Source: Streptomyces xanthochromogenes (GTDB lineage: Bacteria > Actinomycetota > Actinomycetes > Streptomycetales > Streptomycetaceae). From it: a stretch of DNA of 64,000 nucleotides. The notes beneath the pieces were generated by a model. That model was not told the origin of the DNA. It ran no database searches and saw nothing but the letters and a program-made list of their open reading frames with translations. Position 1 is the first letter of the stretch, and each line of letters begins with the position of its first letter. The translations under genes were made by a program, and so were the position numbers. Location of the stretch: the NCBI RefSeq assembly GCF_014650455.1, contig NZ_BMUZ01000005.1, positions 248,001-312,000 of the forward strand, given 5' to 3'. Shown piece by piece: positions 46,274 to 55,228 of the stretch.

Positions 46274-47800
46274 ATGACCGAGAACGGATCCGGATCCATC
46301 GGCAGACGCGGCCTCATCGTGACGGGCGCGGCCACCGCCCTCACCCTGGGAACCGTGAGCTTCGCGAGCGCGGCGCCGAGCGGTGGGGCCGCGGGCGGCC
46401 GCCCCGACGAGACCCGGGTGGTGCGCGGCACCCTCCCGGCCGGCTCGCCCGACTTCGTGTACCTCCCGGTCGAAGTTCCGCACGGAGTAAGGGAGTTGGC
46501 GGTCTCGTACGCGTACGAGAAGACCCCGGTACCGGCGGGCACCCAGGGCAACGCGCTCGACATCGGCATCTTCGACGAGCGGGGCACGGCCCTCGGCGGG
46601 GCCGGGTTCCGGGGCTGGTCGGGCGGAGCGCGCAGCGCGTTCTTCATCCGCGCCGACGACGCGACCCCGGGGTATCTGCGCGGCCCGGTGCGCGCCGGGA
46701 CCTGGCACATCGCGCTCGGCCCCTACACGGTGGCCCCGCAGGGCCTGCCGTACACGGTGACGGTCACCCTGAAGTACGGCGAGCCCGGCACGACCCCGGC
46801 GCCGGTCTACCCGCCGGTCCGGGCCAAGGGCCGGGGCCGGGCCTGGTACCGGGGCGACTGCCATCTGCACTCGGTGCACTCGGACGGCGGGCGCACCCCG
46901 GCCGAGATCGCGGCGCTCGCGCGCGCGGCGGGCCTGGACTTCATCAACACCTCGGAGCACAACACGACGTCGGGCCACCGGGCCTGGCAGGGCCTGTGGG
47001 GCGACGACCTGCTGATCATGACGGGTGAGGAGATCACCACCCGCAACGGCCACGTGGTCGCCCTCGGCACCGAGCCCGGCCACTTCGTCGACTGGCGCTA
47101 CCGGGCCCGGGACAACCGTTTCGGCCACTTCGCGCGCGAGGCCCGCGCGGCGGGCGGCCTGGTGGTCCCGGCCCACCCGCACGCCACCTGCGTCGGCTGC
47201 GGCTGGAAGTTCGGCTTCGGCGACGCGGACGCGGTGGAGGTGTGGAACGGCCCCTACACCCCCGACGACGAGGTCACCCTCCAGGAGTGGGACAACTCCC
47301 TTGCCGTGGCGGCCCGTTCGGGCAAGCCGTGGCTCCCGGCGATGGGCAACAGCGACGCCCACCGCGACCCCGACCGGGTCGGCGGCCCGCAGACGGTGGT
47401 GCTGGCCGAGGAGCTCTCCCGCGCGGCGATCCAGGCCGGTCTGAAGGCGGGCCGCTCCTACGTGGCCGAGTCCGCGGCGGTGTCGCTCTCGTTCTCGGTC
47501 TCCGGCGGCCACGGCCAGCACGCGGGCATCGGCGAACGCCTGCGGGCCCGCGCCGACGAGCCGGTGACGGCCCGCCTGGAGGTGACCGGCGCCCCCGGCT
47601 GCTCGGTGTCCTTCGTCACGGACCAGGGCACTCTGTACACCGCCCAGCTCCCCGCATCGGGCACGGGCACGGCCCAGTGGGAGACCACCCCCTCGTACGC
47701 CACCTACATCCGCGCCGAGGTCCGTCACGCCCCCGTGACACCGGGCCTGCCGGGCCCCCTGACGGCGTTCACGAACCCGGTGTTCCTGGTCGCGTCGTAG
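46274..47800 (+). CDS. Tat-exported CehA/McbA-like PHP metallohydrolase
   Basis: A 508-residue exported hydrolase. The signal SIGRRGLIVTGAATALTLGTVSFASAAP has the twin-Arg and hydrophobic run of a Tat peptide. An Ig-like domain (about 50-180) precedes the PHP domain, with GDCHLHSVHSDGG, TSEHNT, GEEIT, PAHPHAT and GNSDAH metal-ligand motifs. CehA/McbA enzymes hydrolyse carbamate or phosphodiester bonds. A role as phosphoesterase is also possible. The ATG at 46274 was chosen for the twin-Arg position. A Zn or Mn trinuclear site is expected. Confidence 0.87.
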   Translation: MTENGSGSIGRRGLIVTGAATALTLGTVSFASAAPSGGAAGGRPDETRVVRGTLPAGSPDFVYLPVEVPHGVRELAVSYAYEKTPVPAGTQGNALDIGIFDERGTALGGAGFRGWSGGARSAFFIRADDATPGYLRGPVRAGTWHIALGPYTVAPQGLPYTVTVTLKYGEPGTTPAPVYPPVRAKGRGRAWYRGDCHLHSVHSDGGRTPAEIAALARAAGLDFINTSEHNTTSGHRAWQGLWGDDLLIMTGEEITTRNGHVVALGTEPGHFVDWRYRARDNRFGHFAREARAAGGLVVPAHPHATCVGCGWKFGFGDADAVEVWNGPYTPDDEVTLQEWDNSLAVAARSGKPWLPAMGNSDAHRDPDRVGGPQTVVLAEELSRAAIQAGLKAGRSYVAESAAVSLSFSVSGGHGQHAGIGERLRARADEPVTARLEVTGAPGCSVSFVTDQGTLYTAQLPASGTGTAQWETTPSYATYIRAEVRHAPVTPGLPGPLTAFTNPVFLVAS

Positions 47801-47802
47801 CC

Positions 47803-47840
47803 GTGCGGGGCGCGGGCGGTGCGCCCGCCCCCGCCCCGCA
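47803..47840 (+). terminator. GC hairpin after the PHP hydrolase gene
   Basis: TGCGGGGC followed by a Gly-codon-like GC stretch pairs with GCCCCGCA within the 40 bases after the stop. The stem is long but interrupted. Confidence 0.55.
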
Positions 47841-47903
47841 TGGCCGTGTTCGTACCCGGGGGTCCCATTTGCAACCGAACGGCCCGCCCGGCACGGTAGG
47901 GGC

Positions 47904-48227
47904 ATGATCTTCATCGCCGTCAGGTTCACCGTCCGCCCCGAGCACGCCGACAACTGGCTGACCATCGTCGACGACTTCACCCGTGCCACCCGCGCGGAGC
48001 CGGGCAACCTGTTCTACGACTGGTCGCGGAGCGTGGACGACCCCCACCAGTACACCCTGCTCGAAGCCTTCGCCGACGACGCCGCGGGAGCGGCGCACGT
48101 CGACTCCGACCACTTCCGGGCCGGGATGGAGTCGATGGCCGGTGCCATCGCCGCCACCCCGGACATCATCAACGTCCAGGTGCCCGGGCAGGGCTGGAAC
48201 AAGATGGCCGAGCTCCAGCCCAAGTAG
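47904..48227 (+). CDS. ABM/YgiN-family quinol monooxygenase-like protein
   Basis: A 107-residue antibiotic biosynthesis monooxygenase (ABM) domain. It begins IFIAVRFTVRPEHADNWLTIVDDFTRATRAEPGNLFYDWSRS and has the typical YTLLEAFADDAAGAAHVDSDHFRAGM. Such small dimeric alpha-beta barrels oxidise quinols or aromatic compounds without a cofactor. It is convergent with the aldehyde dehydrogenase gene that follows by 14 bases. Its role in the neighbouring catabolic genes is a guess. Confidence 0.88.
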   Translation: MIFIAVRFTVRPEHADNWLTIVDDFTRATRAEPGNLFYDWSRSVDDPHQYTLLEAFADDAAGAAHVDSDHFRAGMESMAGAIAATPDIINVQVPGQGWNKMAELQPK

Positions 48228-48241
48228 CCTCCGGGGAGCGG

Positions 48242-49702
48242 CTAGCCGGGCCAGACGATCGACTGCAGTTCGCTGTACGCGTGCAGCGCGTACGAGCCGA
48301 CGTCGCGGCCCACCCCGCTCTTCTTGAAGCCGCCGAACGGCGCCTCCATGTTGCGGCCGATGGTGTTGACGCCGACCCCGCCCGCGCGCAGCCGGCGCGC
48401 GACGCGGAAGCCGCGGGCCACGTCCCCGGACCACACGTAGTCGAGCAGTCCGTAGTCACTGTCGTTGGCCAGCGCGACGCCCTCCTCCTCGTCGTCGAAG
48501 GGGATCACCACGACGACCGGGCCGAAGATCTCCTCGCGGGCCACCCGCATGTCGTTGGTGCAGTCCGCGAGGAGGGTGGGGGCCACATAGAAACCCCGGT
48601 CCAGTGGCGGGCGCTCTCCGCCCGCCACGACCGTCGCCCCCTCCTTGCGGCCCAGCTCCACATAGGACTCCACGCGGTCGCGGTGCGCGGCCGAGATCAC
48701 CGGGCCGACCACCGTGTCCCGCGCGGTCGGCTCGCCGACCTTCAGGTACCCCGCATACCCCGCCAGCTTCTCCACCAGCCGGTCGTGCACACCCCGCTGC
48801 ACCAGGACCCGGGTCGGGGCGGTGCAGATCTGGCCGCTGTAGAAGGAGAAGGTGGTGCCGATGCCCATGACCGCCGAGTCGAGGTCGGCGTCGTCGAAGA
48901 CGAGGGCCGCGCCCTTGCCGCCCAGCTCCATCAGCTGCCGTTTCATATGGCGCCCGCACACCTCGGCGATGCGCTGCCCCACGGCCGTGGAACCGGTGAA
49001 GGACACCATGTCGACGTCCGGCGAGTCGACCGCGGCCTCCCCCACCGCGGGCGAGGCTCCGGTGACCACGTTCACCACCCCGCGCGGCACCCCCGCCTCC
49101 GCCAGCGCCTCGGCCATCTTGAACACCGACAGCGGGTCCTGCGGGGCGGGCTTCACCACGACCGTGTTCCCCATGGCGAGCGCGGGCGCCACCTTGCCCG
49201 CCGGGTTGGCCCACGGGTTGTTGTACGAGGTGACACAGGTGACCACCCCCACCGGCTGACGCACGGCGAGCGCACCGAACACCCCGGCCCTGCCCATCGG
49301 CCCGGCCTCGTTGATCTGCGGCGCGAGCGGCTGCTCCACCGGCTCGAACGCGCCCTTGGCATAGCGCCGGAACCGCGAAACGCCCACCGCGACCTGCATG
49401 CCGCGGGCGGTGGCGGTGGTGGCGCCGGTCTCCGCGCGGGCGAGTTCGGCGTTGGCGACGAAGTCGCGCTGCATGAGGTCGGCGGCACGGTCCAGGATCG
49501 CGGCCCGCTCCTCGGGGCGCGTACGCGACCACGGGCCGAAGGCCTCCCGCGCGGCGGCGGCCGCTTGGTGGACCTGTTCCCGGCCCGCCTCGGGCGCGAG
49601 CCCGACGACCTCCTCGGTGGCCGGGTCGACGACGGGGTAGTGCCCCCCGTCGGGCGCCACCCACTCCCCACCGATGAACAACTTGCCCTCGGCCGACGTC
49701 AC
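48242..49702 (-). CDS. NAD(P)-dependent aldehyde dehydrogenase
   Basis: A 486-residue aldehyde dehydrogenase that should oxidise an aldehyde to its acid. The catalytic general base is Glu259 (MELGGKG) and the nucleophile is Cys293 (SGQICTAPTR). The NAD-binding FTGSTAVG precedes them. The GTG start at 49702 overlaps the TGA of the upstream amidohydrolase (GTGA), so the two are co-translated. The pairing with an N-acyl amidohydrolase suggests a two-step catabolic function. Confidence 0.93.
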   Translation of the reverse strand: MTSAEGKLFIGGEWVAPDGGHYPVVDPATEEVVGLAPEAGREQVHQAAAAAREAFGPWSRTRPEERAAILDRAADLMQRDFVANAELARAETGATTATARGMQVAVGVSRFRRYAKGAFEPVEQPLAPQINEAGPMGRAGVFGALAVRQPVGVVTCVTSYNNPWANPAGKVAPALAMGNTVVVKPAPQDPLSVFKMAEALAEAGVPRGVVNVVTGASPAVGEAAVDSPDVDMVSFTGSTAVGQRIAEVCGRHMKRQLMELGGKGAALVFDDADLDSAVMGIGTTFSFYSGQICTAPTRVLVQRGVHDRLVEKLAGYAGYLKVGEPTARDTVVGPVISAAHRDRVESYVELGRKEGATVVAGGERPPLDRGFYVAPTLLADCTNDMRVAREEIFGPVVVVIPFDDEEEGVALANDSDYGLLDYVWSGDVARGFRVARRLRAGGVGVNTIGRNMEAPFGGFKKSGVGRDVGSYALHAYSELQSIVWPG

Positions 49703-51438
49703 TTGGTGCTCACCGTCCTGGTGTCACGGCCCGAACGCAGCACCGTGCCCGGCACGGCCCCCGTCACCCGGTCGTCGCGGAGGGTCTCGACGCCGTTGAC
49801 CCGGACCGAGACGACGCCGATGGCCTTGGAGTCGAGCCGGGGGCTGTCGCCCGGCAGGTCGTGCACGAGGGTGGCGGGCCCGGCCTCGATGCGCTCGGGG
49901 TCGAACAGGACGAGGTCGGCGTGGAAGCCCTCCTCGACCCGGCCGCGCTCGCGGAGCCCGAAGAGCCGGGCGGGATCGTCGGTGAGCATCTGCACGGCCC
50001 GCTCGACGGGCACGAGCTTGCGGCCCCGCAGACAGTCCCCGAGGAACCGCGTGGTGTACGGGGCGCCGCACATCCGGTCCAGGTGCGCCCCCGCGTCGGA
50101 GCCGCCGAGCAGCACGTCCTCGTGCTCCCAGGTCTCGCGTCGCAGCGCCCAGGTGGCGGGGTCGTTGTCGGTGGGCATGGGCCAAAGAACCGTCCGCAGG
50201 CGGTCGTTGGCGCAGATCTCCACGAGGCAGCGGAAGGGGTCGATCCCGCGCTCGGCGGCGATGTCCTGGACCACCCGACCGGAGAGCCCCTCGTTCTCGG
50301 CACTGTAGGTGTCGCCGATGACGTACCGCCCGAAGTCGGCGAGGCGGCGGAAGATCCCGGCCTCCTTGCTGTCGGCGCGGCGCAGCATCTCCGCCCGTAC
50401 GTCCGCGTCGCGCAGCCTGTCGATGCGCTCGGGGACGGGCAGGGCGAGGATCTCTCCCCAGCCGGGGATCAGGTTGAGGGCGCAGAAGGTGCCGAGCGAC
50501 ATGTTCATCGGCGTGAGGATCGGCATCGTCAGGGCGACGATGCGGCCACCGGCCTTGCGGGCGCGCTCGCTCGGGATCAGCTGGCGCGGTACGCGTTCGG
50601 GTACGGCGGCGTCGATGGTGAGGACGTTCCAGTTGAGCGGGCGCCCGGCGGCGGCGCTCATCTCGACCAGCAGGTCGATCTCCTCGTCCGCGAACTGGTC
50701 GAGGCACCCGGCGACGATGGCTTCGAGCTGGGTCCCCTCGTGCTCCCCGACCGCCCTGCTGAGAGCCAGCAGTTCCTCCGGTGTGGCGTGCCGCGAGGCG
50801 ACGGGCTTCCCGTCGCCGTCGGAGTGGGTGGAGGACTGGGTGGTGGACAGCCCCCAGGCCCCGGCGTCCATGGCGTCGTGGAGCAGCGCGAGCATGGCGT
50901 CCAGCTGCTCGGGGGTGGGCTGCCCGCCGACGGCGTCCGGACCCATGACGTGCCGGCGCAGGGCGCAGTGGCCGACCATGAAACCGGCGTTGACGGCGAT
51001 CCGCCCGTCGAGCGAACGGAGGTACTCGTCGAAGCTGGCCCACCCCCAACTCACGCCCTCCTCAAGGGCCTTGAGGGCCATTCCCTCCACCTTGGACATC
51101 ATGCGGCGGGTGTAGTCGGCGTCTTCGGGGCGCTCGGGGTTGAGCGGGGCGAGGGTGAATCCGCAGTTGCCCCCGGCGACGGTGGTGACGCCGTGGTTCA
51201 TGGACGGGGTGGCGTACGGGTCCCAGAAGAGCTGGGCGTCGTAGTGGGTGTGCGGGTCGACGAACCCGGGGGCGAGCACGAGGCCGGTGGCGTCCTCGCT
51301 GCTCGTGGCCTCCTCGGTGACGGTGCCGGGCGCCGCGATGACGGCGATCCGGCCGCCCCGTATCCCCACGTCGGCGCGGCGGGCCGGGGCGCCGGTCCCG
51401 TCCACGAGGGTGGCGCCCTTGATCAGGTGGTCGAGCAT
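49699..51438 (-). CDS. N-acyl-D-amino-acid deacylase-like amidohydrolase
   Basis: A 579-residue amidohydrolase-superfamily enzyme of the D-aminoacylase/dihydroorotase group. The metal motif is PHTHYD (near residue 63). NCGFTLAPL and the late GGSDAGAHLD (with the catalytic Asp) complete the family pattern. It should hydrolyse an N-acyl or cyclic amide bond of an unknown substrate. ATG 51438. The gene overlaps the downstream aldehyde dehydrogenase by four bases. It may feed an amino-aldehyde step, but that is inference. Confidence 0.88.
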   Translation of the reverse strand: MLDHLIKGATLVDGTGAPARRADVGIRGGRIAVIAAPGTVTEEATSSEDATGLVLAPGFVDPHTHYDAQLFWDPYATPSMNHGVTTVAGGNCGFTLAPLNPERPEDADYTRRMMSKVEGMALKALEEGVSWGWASFDEYLRSLDGRIAVNAGFMVGHCALRRHVMGPDAVGGQPTPEQLDAMLALLHDAMDAGAWGLSTTQSSTHSDGDGKPVASRHATPEELLALSRAVGEHEGTQLEAIVAGCLDQFADEEIDLLVEMSAAAGRPLNWNVLTIDAAVPERVPRQLIPSERARKAGGRIVALTMPILTPMNMSLGTFCALNLIPGWGEILALPVPERIDRLRDADVRAEMLRRADSKEAGIFRRLADFGRYVIGDTYSAENEGLSGRVVQDIAAERGIDPFRCLVEICANDRLRTVLWPMPTDNDPATWALRRETWEHEDVLLGGSDAGAHLDRMCGAPYTTRFLGDCLRGRKLVPVERAVQMLTDDPARLFGLRERGRVEEGFHADLVLFDPERIEAGPATLVHDLPGDSPRLDSKAIGVVSVRVNGVETLRDDRVTGAVPGTVLRSGRDTRTVSTK

Positions 51439-52071
51439 GGGTTCCCTTTCTCGGTGGGTCCTGCCCCGGGGGTACGGGGTCCGCCCCCGGCCGGAGGCCG
51501 CCGCGAATGGCCTCCGGCCCGGGGCGGCTACGGGGCGGCGGTCCGGGAAGACACCGCCCCGCGCCTATCCCCTCCGGGGGGTGGGGTGCTGGGTACGCTT
51601 TTCGACCGCGAGCCGGCGGGCCCCTTCGCGCAGTTCCCCGCGCCCCTGAGCCTCTCCCCACCCCGCGGCTGCGGGCCGCGCGCAGCTGGTCACCAGCTGG
51701 CCGCGCCCCCTAAATCCGCCTTCATCCGCAGGCCGTGCCCGCTTCTCGCGCCGTTCCCCGCGCCCCTAAAAGCCTCGGTGCGGGGGCACCTACAGCCCGT
51801 CATGGGGGTCCCCCCTGGCCCTTGAGGCCTTGGGGGAGTTTGAGGACGAGCGCCGTTCAGGCGCGAACGGGGTCCGGGGCGGAGCCCCGAACGGGGGTGC
51901 AGGGGGCGGATCCCCCGCCCGGGGTTCGAGGGGCGGAGCCCCTCAGCGGGTCTGGGGCGCAGCCCCAGGGCTCAGCCGATACAACCCGCCGCACGGGATG
52001 GGGGTCCCCCCTGCTCATTAAGAGCTTGGGGGAGGGTGGGCAAACCCCCCGAAGGGCCGGGCCGCAGCCCG
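51439..52071. repeat. 633-base gap of dispersed intergenic repeats
   Basis: No gene is believable here. The gap holds an inverted copy of the 22-base core of the 3.3 kb repeats (51625-51646), a related unit at about 51755-51778, the 40-base element (51839-51880), and two copies of ATGGGGGTCCCCCCTG followed by CTTGGGGGAG (51802-51838 and 51998-52034). Many GGGGC-GGAGCCCC hairpins lie at 51880-51970. The amidohydrolase promoter must lie in the first 150 bases. Confidence 0.8.
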
Positions 52072-53193
52072 TTAAGAGGCTGCGCGGAAGCGGGACGTAC
52101 GGTGCACCGGATCCGTATCGATCCGCGGAATCACATGCTCCCCGATCAACCGGATCGTCTGCATCGTGTCCTCGAACGGCACCCCGATCGGCAACCCGAA
52201 CGAGAGCTGATCGGCCCCCGCCTGCTCCCACCGCTTGCACTGCGCGGTCACCTCGTCCGGATCGCCGCAGATCATCAGCTCCTCCGCGATGAGCAGCTCG
52301 ATGATCTCCGCGTTGTACTCCGGCAGCAGCTCCGGCCACTCCGGAATCCCCTCCGGCCGGGGGAACGTGTCGTGGTAGCGGAACACCAGCGACTGGAGCC
52401 GGTTGAGGCCGCCCTCGACGGCGATCCGCACCGCCTCGTCGTGCGTCGGCGCACAGATCGCCGTGGACGTCACCATCACGTTGTCGTTGACGAAGTCACC
52501 GATCGGCTCCGCCTCCTGGATCGCCGTCTTGTACTGCTCCAGGACCCACTCCATGTCGGAGACCTTCTGCACGGAGAACCCGAGCACCCCCAGCCCCTTG
52601 CGCGCCGCCATGGCGTACGAGGGAGGCGACCCGGCCGCGTACCACATGGCCGGATGCGACTTCCCGTACGGCTTGGGGAAGATCTTGCGCGGCGGGAGCG
52701 ACCAGTGCTTGCCCTGGAACCCCGGGTACTCCTCCTGGAGCCACATCTTGGGGAACTCGGCGATGGTCTCTTCCCAGATCTCCTTGGTGTAGTTCATGTC
52801 GGTGACACCGGGTATGAACCCGAGGATCTCGTGGGAGCCCGCTCCCCGGCCGCTGCCGAACTCGAAGCGCCCCTCCGAGAGGTGGTCCAGCATGGCCACC
52901 TTCTCGGCGACCTTGACCGGGTGGTTGACCTGGGCGAGCGGATTGAAGATGCCCGAGCCGAGGTGGATGCGTTCGGTGGCGTGGGCGAGGTAGCCGAGGA
53001 AGACCTCGTTGGCCGAGAGGTGCGAGTACTCCTCCAGGAAGTGGTGCTCGGAGGCCCAGGCGTACTTGAAGCCGGACTTGTCGGCCTGGATGACGTACTT
53101 CGTCTCCTCCATCAGCGCCTTGTGCTCCGCCATGGGGTCGACCGCGGACCGTGCTGCCGGCACGTATCCCTGCACAAAGAGTCCGAATTCCAA
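52072..53193 (-). CDS. Luciferase-like (LLM) monooxygenase, flavin-dependent
   Basis: A 373-residue bacterial-luciferase-superfamily TIM barrel. It begins EFGLFVQGYVPAARS and has the family segments SEHHFLEEYSHLSANEV, MLDHLSEGRFEFGSGRGAGSHE and AEELMICGDPDEV. It probably uses FMNH2 or F420 to oxidise a small molecule. The gene follows the SDR (140 bases) and has two copies of the TGACG palindrome upstream, so it has its own regulated promoter. ATG 53193, GGAGAAGTCCC upstream. Confidence 0.88.
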   Translation of the reverse strand: MEFGLFVQGYVPAARSAVDPMAEHKALMEETKYVIQADKSGFKYAWASEHHFLEEYSHLSANEVFLGYLAHATERIHLGSGIFNPLAQVNHPVKVAEKVAMLDHLSEGRFEFGSGRGAGSHEILGFIPGVTDMNYTKEIWEETIAEFPKMWLQEEYPGFQGKHWSLPPRKIFPKPYGKSHPAMWYAAGSPPSYAMAARKGLGVLGFSVQKVSDMEWVLEQYKTAIQEAEPIGDFVNDNVMVTSTAICAPTHDEAVRIAVEGGLNRLQSLVFRYHDTFPRPEGIPEWPELLPEYNAEIIELLIAEELMICGDPDEVTAQCKRWEQAGADQLSFGLPIGVPFEDTMQTIRLIGEHVIPRIDTDPVHRTSRFRAAS

Positions 53194-53223
53194 GGGACTT
53201 CTCCTTCATGGGAATCACTTGTT

Positions 53224-53302
53224 TCTGACGCATCGTCAGATTGTGACGAGCTCGACTGTTCCACCGGCCGCGAGGGCCGTCAATACCTGACGCATTGTCA
53301 GA
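53224..53302. promoter_or_regulatory. Two TCTGACG-N3-CGTCAGA sites (regulon sites B and C)
   Basis: TCTGACGCATCGTCAGA at 53224-53240 is perfect. CCTGACGCATTGTCAGA at 53286-53302 has two changes. They lie about 30 and 93 bases upstream of the LLM start, a common layout for a TetR repressor. Confidence 0.75.
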
Positions 53303-53333
53303 CAGCGCCCCGGGGGGCCGGGCCCGGCCCGCC

Positions 53334-54119
53334 TCAGAAGAGCGAGACGCCGGCCAGCCAGCCCCCGTCGATGACGAACGGCTGGCCGGTGATGTACGAG
53401 GAGTCCCCGGCGGACAGGAACAGGGCGAGCGCCGCCACCTCCTCGGGCCTGCCCACCCGCCCGAGCGGCACCAGCTTGCGGTAGAGGCCGTCCAGGGCGG
53501 CCGAGGTCTCCGCGGCGTCCGCCGTCGGGTCCAGCTGGGCGGGGTTGGACATCGCGGTGTCGATGGCCCCCGGGCACACCGCGTTGACCCGTATCCCCAG
53601 ATGTGCGAGTTCCATCGCGGCGACCCGGGTGAGTCCGAGGATGGCGTGCTTGGTCGCGGCGTACGTCCCCACCGCGCTCATGCCGGTCAGCGCCGTGTAC
53701 GAGGCGGTGTTGACGATGGTGCCGCCGCCCGCCGCGCCGATCTCGGGGGCCACCGCCTTGATGCCGAGGAAGCAGCCGACCTGGTTGACCTGGACCACCT
53801 GCATGAACTCGTCGAGCGGGGTGTCGACGAGCGCGTTGAACCGCAGGATGCCGGCGTTGTTCACCAGACCGTCGATCTTCCCGAAGGCGTCCTTCGTGGT
53901 GGCGACGGCGGCCGCCCACTCCTCCTCCCGGCTCACGTCGAGGTGGACGAAGAGCGCGTTCCGCTCCCCCAGTTCCTTGGCCAGCGCCTCGCCCTGCCCG
54001 TCGAGCACATCGGCGACGACGACCTTGGCCCCCTCGGACACGAAGAGCCGGGCCTCCTGCTCGCCCTGGCCACGCGCGGCACCGGTGATGAAGACGACCC
54101 GACCATCGAGCTTGCCCAT
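53334..54119 (-). CDS. Short-chain dehydrogenase, 3-alpha/20-beta-hydroxysteroid dehydrogenase-like
   Basis: A 261-residue SDR. The NAD motif is TGAARGQG (12-19) with Asp37 after VVVAD, indicating NAD(H) preference. LVNNAG (85-90), Ser140, Tyr153 and Lys157 (YAATK) form the active site. The sequence, including GRPEEVAALALFLSAGDSSYITGQPFVIDGGW, resembles Streptomyces 3-alpha,20-beta-hydroxysteroid dehydrogenase, so a steroid or terpenoid-like alcohol is possible. It follows the upstream LLM gene (58 bases) on the same strand, so both are probably one operon. Confidence 0.92.
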   Translation of the reverse strand: MGKLDGRVVFITGAARGQGEQEARLFVSEGAKVVVADVLDGQGEALAKELGERNALFVHLDVSREEEWAAAVATTKDAFGKIDGLVNNAGILRFNALVDTPLDEFMQVVQVNQVGCFLGIKAVAPEIGAAGGGTIVNTASYTALTGMSAVGTYAATKHAILGLTRVAAMELAHLGIRVNAVCPGAIDTAMSNPAQLDPTADAAETSAALDGLYRKLVPLGRVGRPEEVAALALFLSAGDSSYITGQPFVIDGGWLAGVSLF

Positions 54120-54177
54120 GCGGTCCTCCTGTTCGTCGAGGTGTACTGGACGTGCGTGAGGTGTGTGACCGGCCTGC

Positions 54178-55122
54178 TCAGTCGTTGAGGTGCGGGGCGA
54201 CCTCGGCCCCGAACGCGCCCATCTGGTCGACGAGTTCGGGCCGCGAACGCGAACGGAAGCGCACCTGGATCTGGTCCACGCCCATCGCCCGGTAGGCGCG
54301 CAGCGACTCGGCGAGGACCTCCGGCTTGCCCGTGAGGGCGCGGCGCCCGGTGTCCCAGCCGGGGTCGCCGACGTACAGCACCTCGGTGATCGCGCCGACG
54401 GTGATCGGATCGACGATCCCGGCCTGCTCGCGCAGGGCCTTCAACTTGGCTATTTGAGAGGGGAGTTCACTTCTGGGATCGCCCTGCGGAAGCCAGCCGT
54501 CGCCGCGCAGGGCGGCCCTGCGAACGGCGGCGGGGGACGAGCCGCCCACCCAGATCGGCACCTGGCGCTGAGCGGGCCGGGGCCGCTGCCCGAGCCCCTC
54601 GAAGGCGAAGCGTTCACCCCGGAAGGAGGGGTACTCCTCGGGCCCGAGCGCGGCCCGGAGCGCATCGATGGTCTCGTCGAGGACGGGCCCCCGGCGCTCG
54701 AAGTCCGCCCCGACCGCCTCGAACTCCTCCCGTACGTGCCCGGCCCCGACCCCGAGGATCAGCCGTCCCCCGCTGAGGTGGTCCAGGGTCGCGTACTGCT
54801 TGGCGGTGACGAGCGGATGACGCAGCCCGACGACCGCGACGTGGCTCATCAGCAGGACCCGGTCCGTGATGCCCGCGAGGAAGGAGAGGGTGGCGACCGG
54901 GTCGTACCAGATGGTGCTCATGGGGCCCGCGAGCCGTCGCGGGACGCCGACGTGGTCGCAGCTCGCGAGGTAGGCGAAGCCGGCCCGGTCCGCGGCCCGG
55001 GCGATCTCCGCCAGGTCCTCCGGGCCGGCGTCGGCCTCCCATGCCTCCGCGTAGATGGTGCTCTGCGACTGGACCGGGAGCTGCATCCCGTACACCAGTC
55101 GCCCGTTCGGCAGTATCGGCAC
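54178..55122 (-). CDS. Luciferase-like F420-dependent oxidoreductase
   Basis: A 314-residue LLM-class oxidoreductase. Key segments are YLASCDHVGVPRRL, QYATLDHLSGGRLILGVGAGHVREEFEAVGADFERRG (phosphate loop for F420) and VPIWVGGSSPAAVRRAALRGDGWLP. F420 use is suggested by these, and FbiC is encoded 11 kb away. The GTG start at 55122 begins the operon with the SDR. Two regulon palindromes lie 23 and 64 bases upstream. It probably takes part in the same catabolic scheme as the SDR. Confidence 0.9.
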   Translation of the reverse strand: MPILPNGRLVYGMQLPVQSQSTIYAEAWEADAGPEDLAEIARAADRAGFAYLASCDHVGVPRRLAGPMSTIWYDPVATLSFLAGITDRVLLMSHVAVVGLRHPLVTAKQYATLDHLSGGRLILGVGAGHVREEFEAVGADFERRGPVLDETIDALRAALGPEEYPSFRGERFAFEGLGQRPRPAQRQVPIWVGGSSPAAVRRAALRGDGWLPQGDPRSELPSQIAKLKALREQAGIVDPITVGAITEVLYVGDPGWDTGRRALTGKPEVLAESLRAYRAMGVDQIQVRFRSRSRPELVDQMGAFGAEVAPHLND

Positions 55123-55144
55123 CGCGCGCCCGCCTCCACCCTGA

Positions 55145-55202
55145 TCTGACGATCCGTCACCTGAGTTGGTGGCCCCATCGTCATAGCTGACGCATCGTCA
55201 GG
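55145..55202. promoter_or_regulatory. Two TCTGACG-N3-CGTCA sites (regulon sites D and E)
   Basis: TCTGACGATCCGTCACC (55145-55161) and GCTGACGCATCGTCAGG (55186-55202) both keep the TGACG/CGTCA core with 3-base spacer. They precede the LLM-SDR operon. Confidence 0.72.
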
Positions 55203-55228
55203 CAAGGGTCGTGCGGGTCGCGGTGGAT

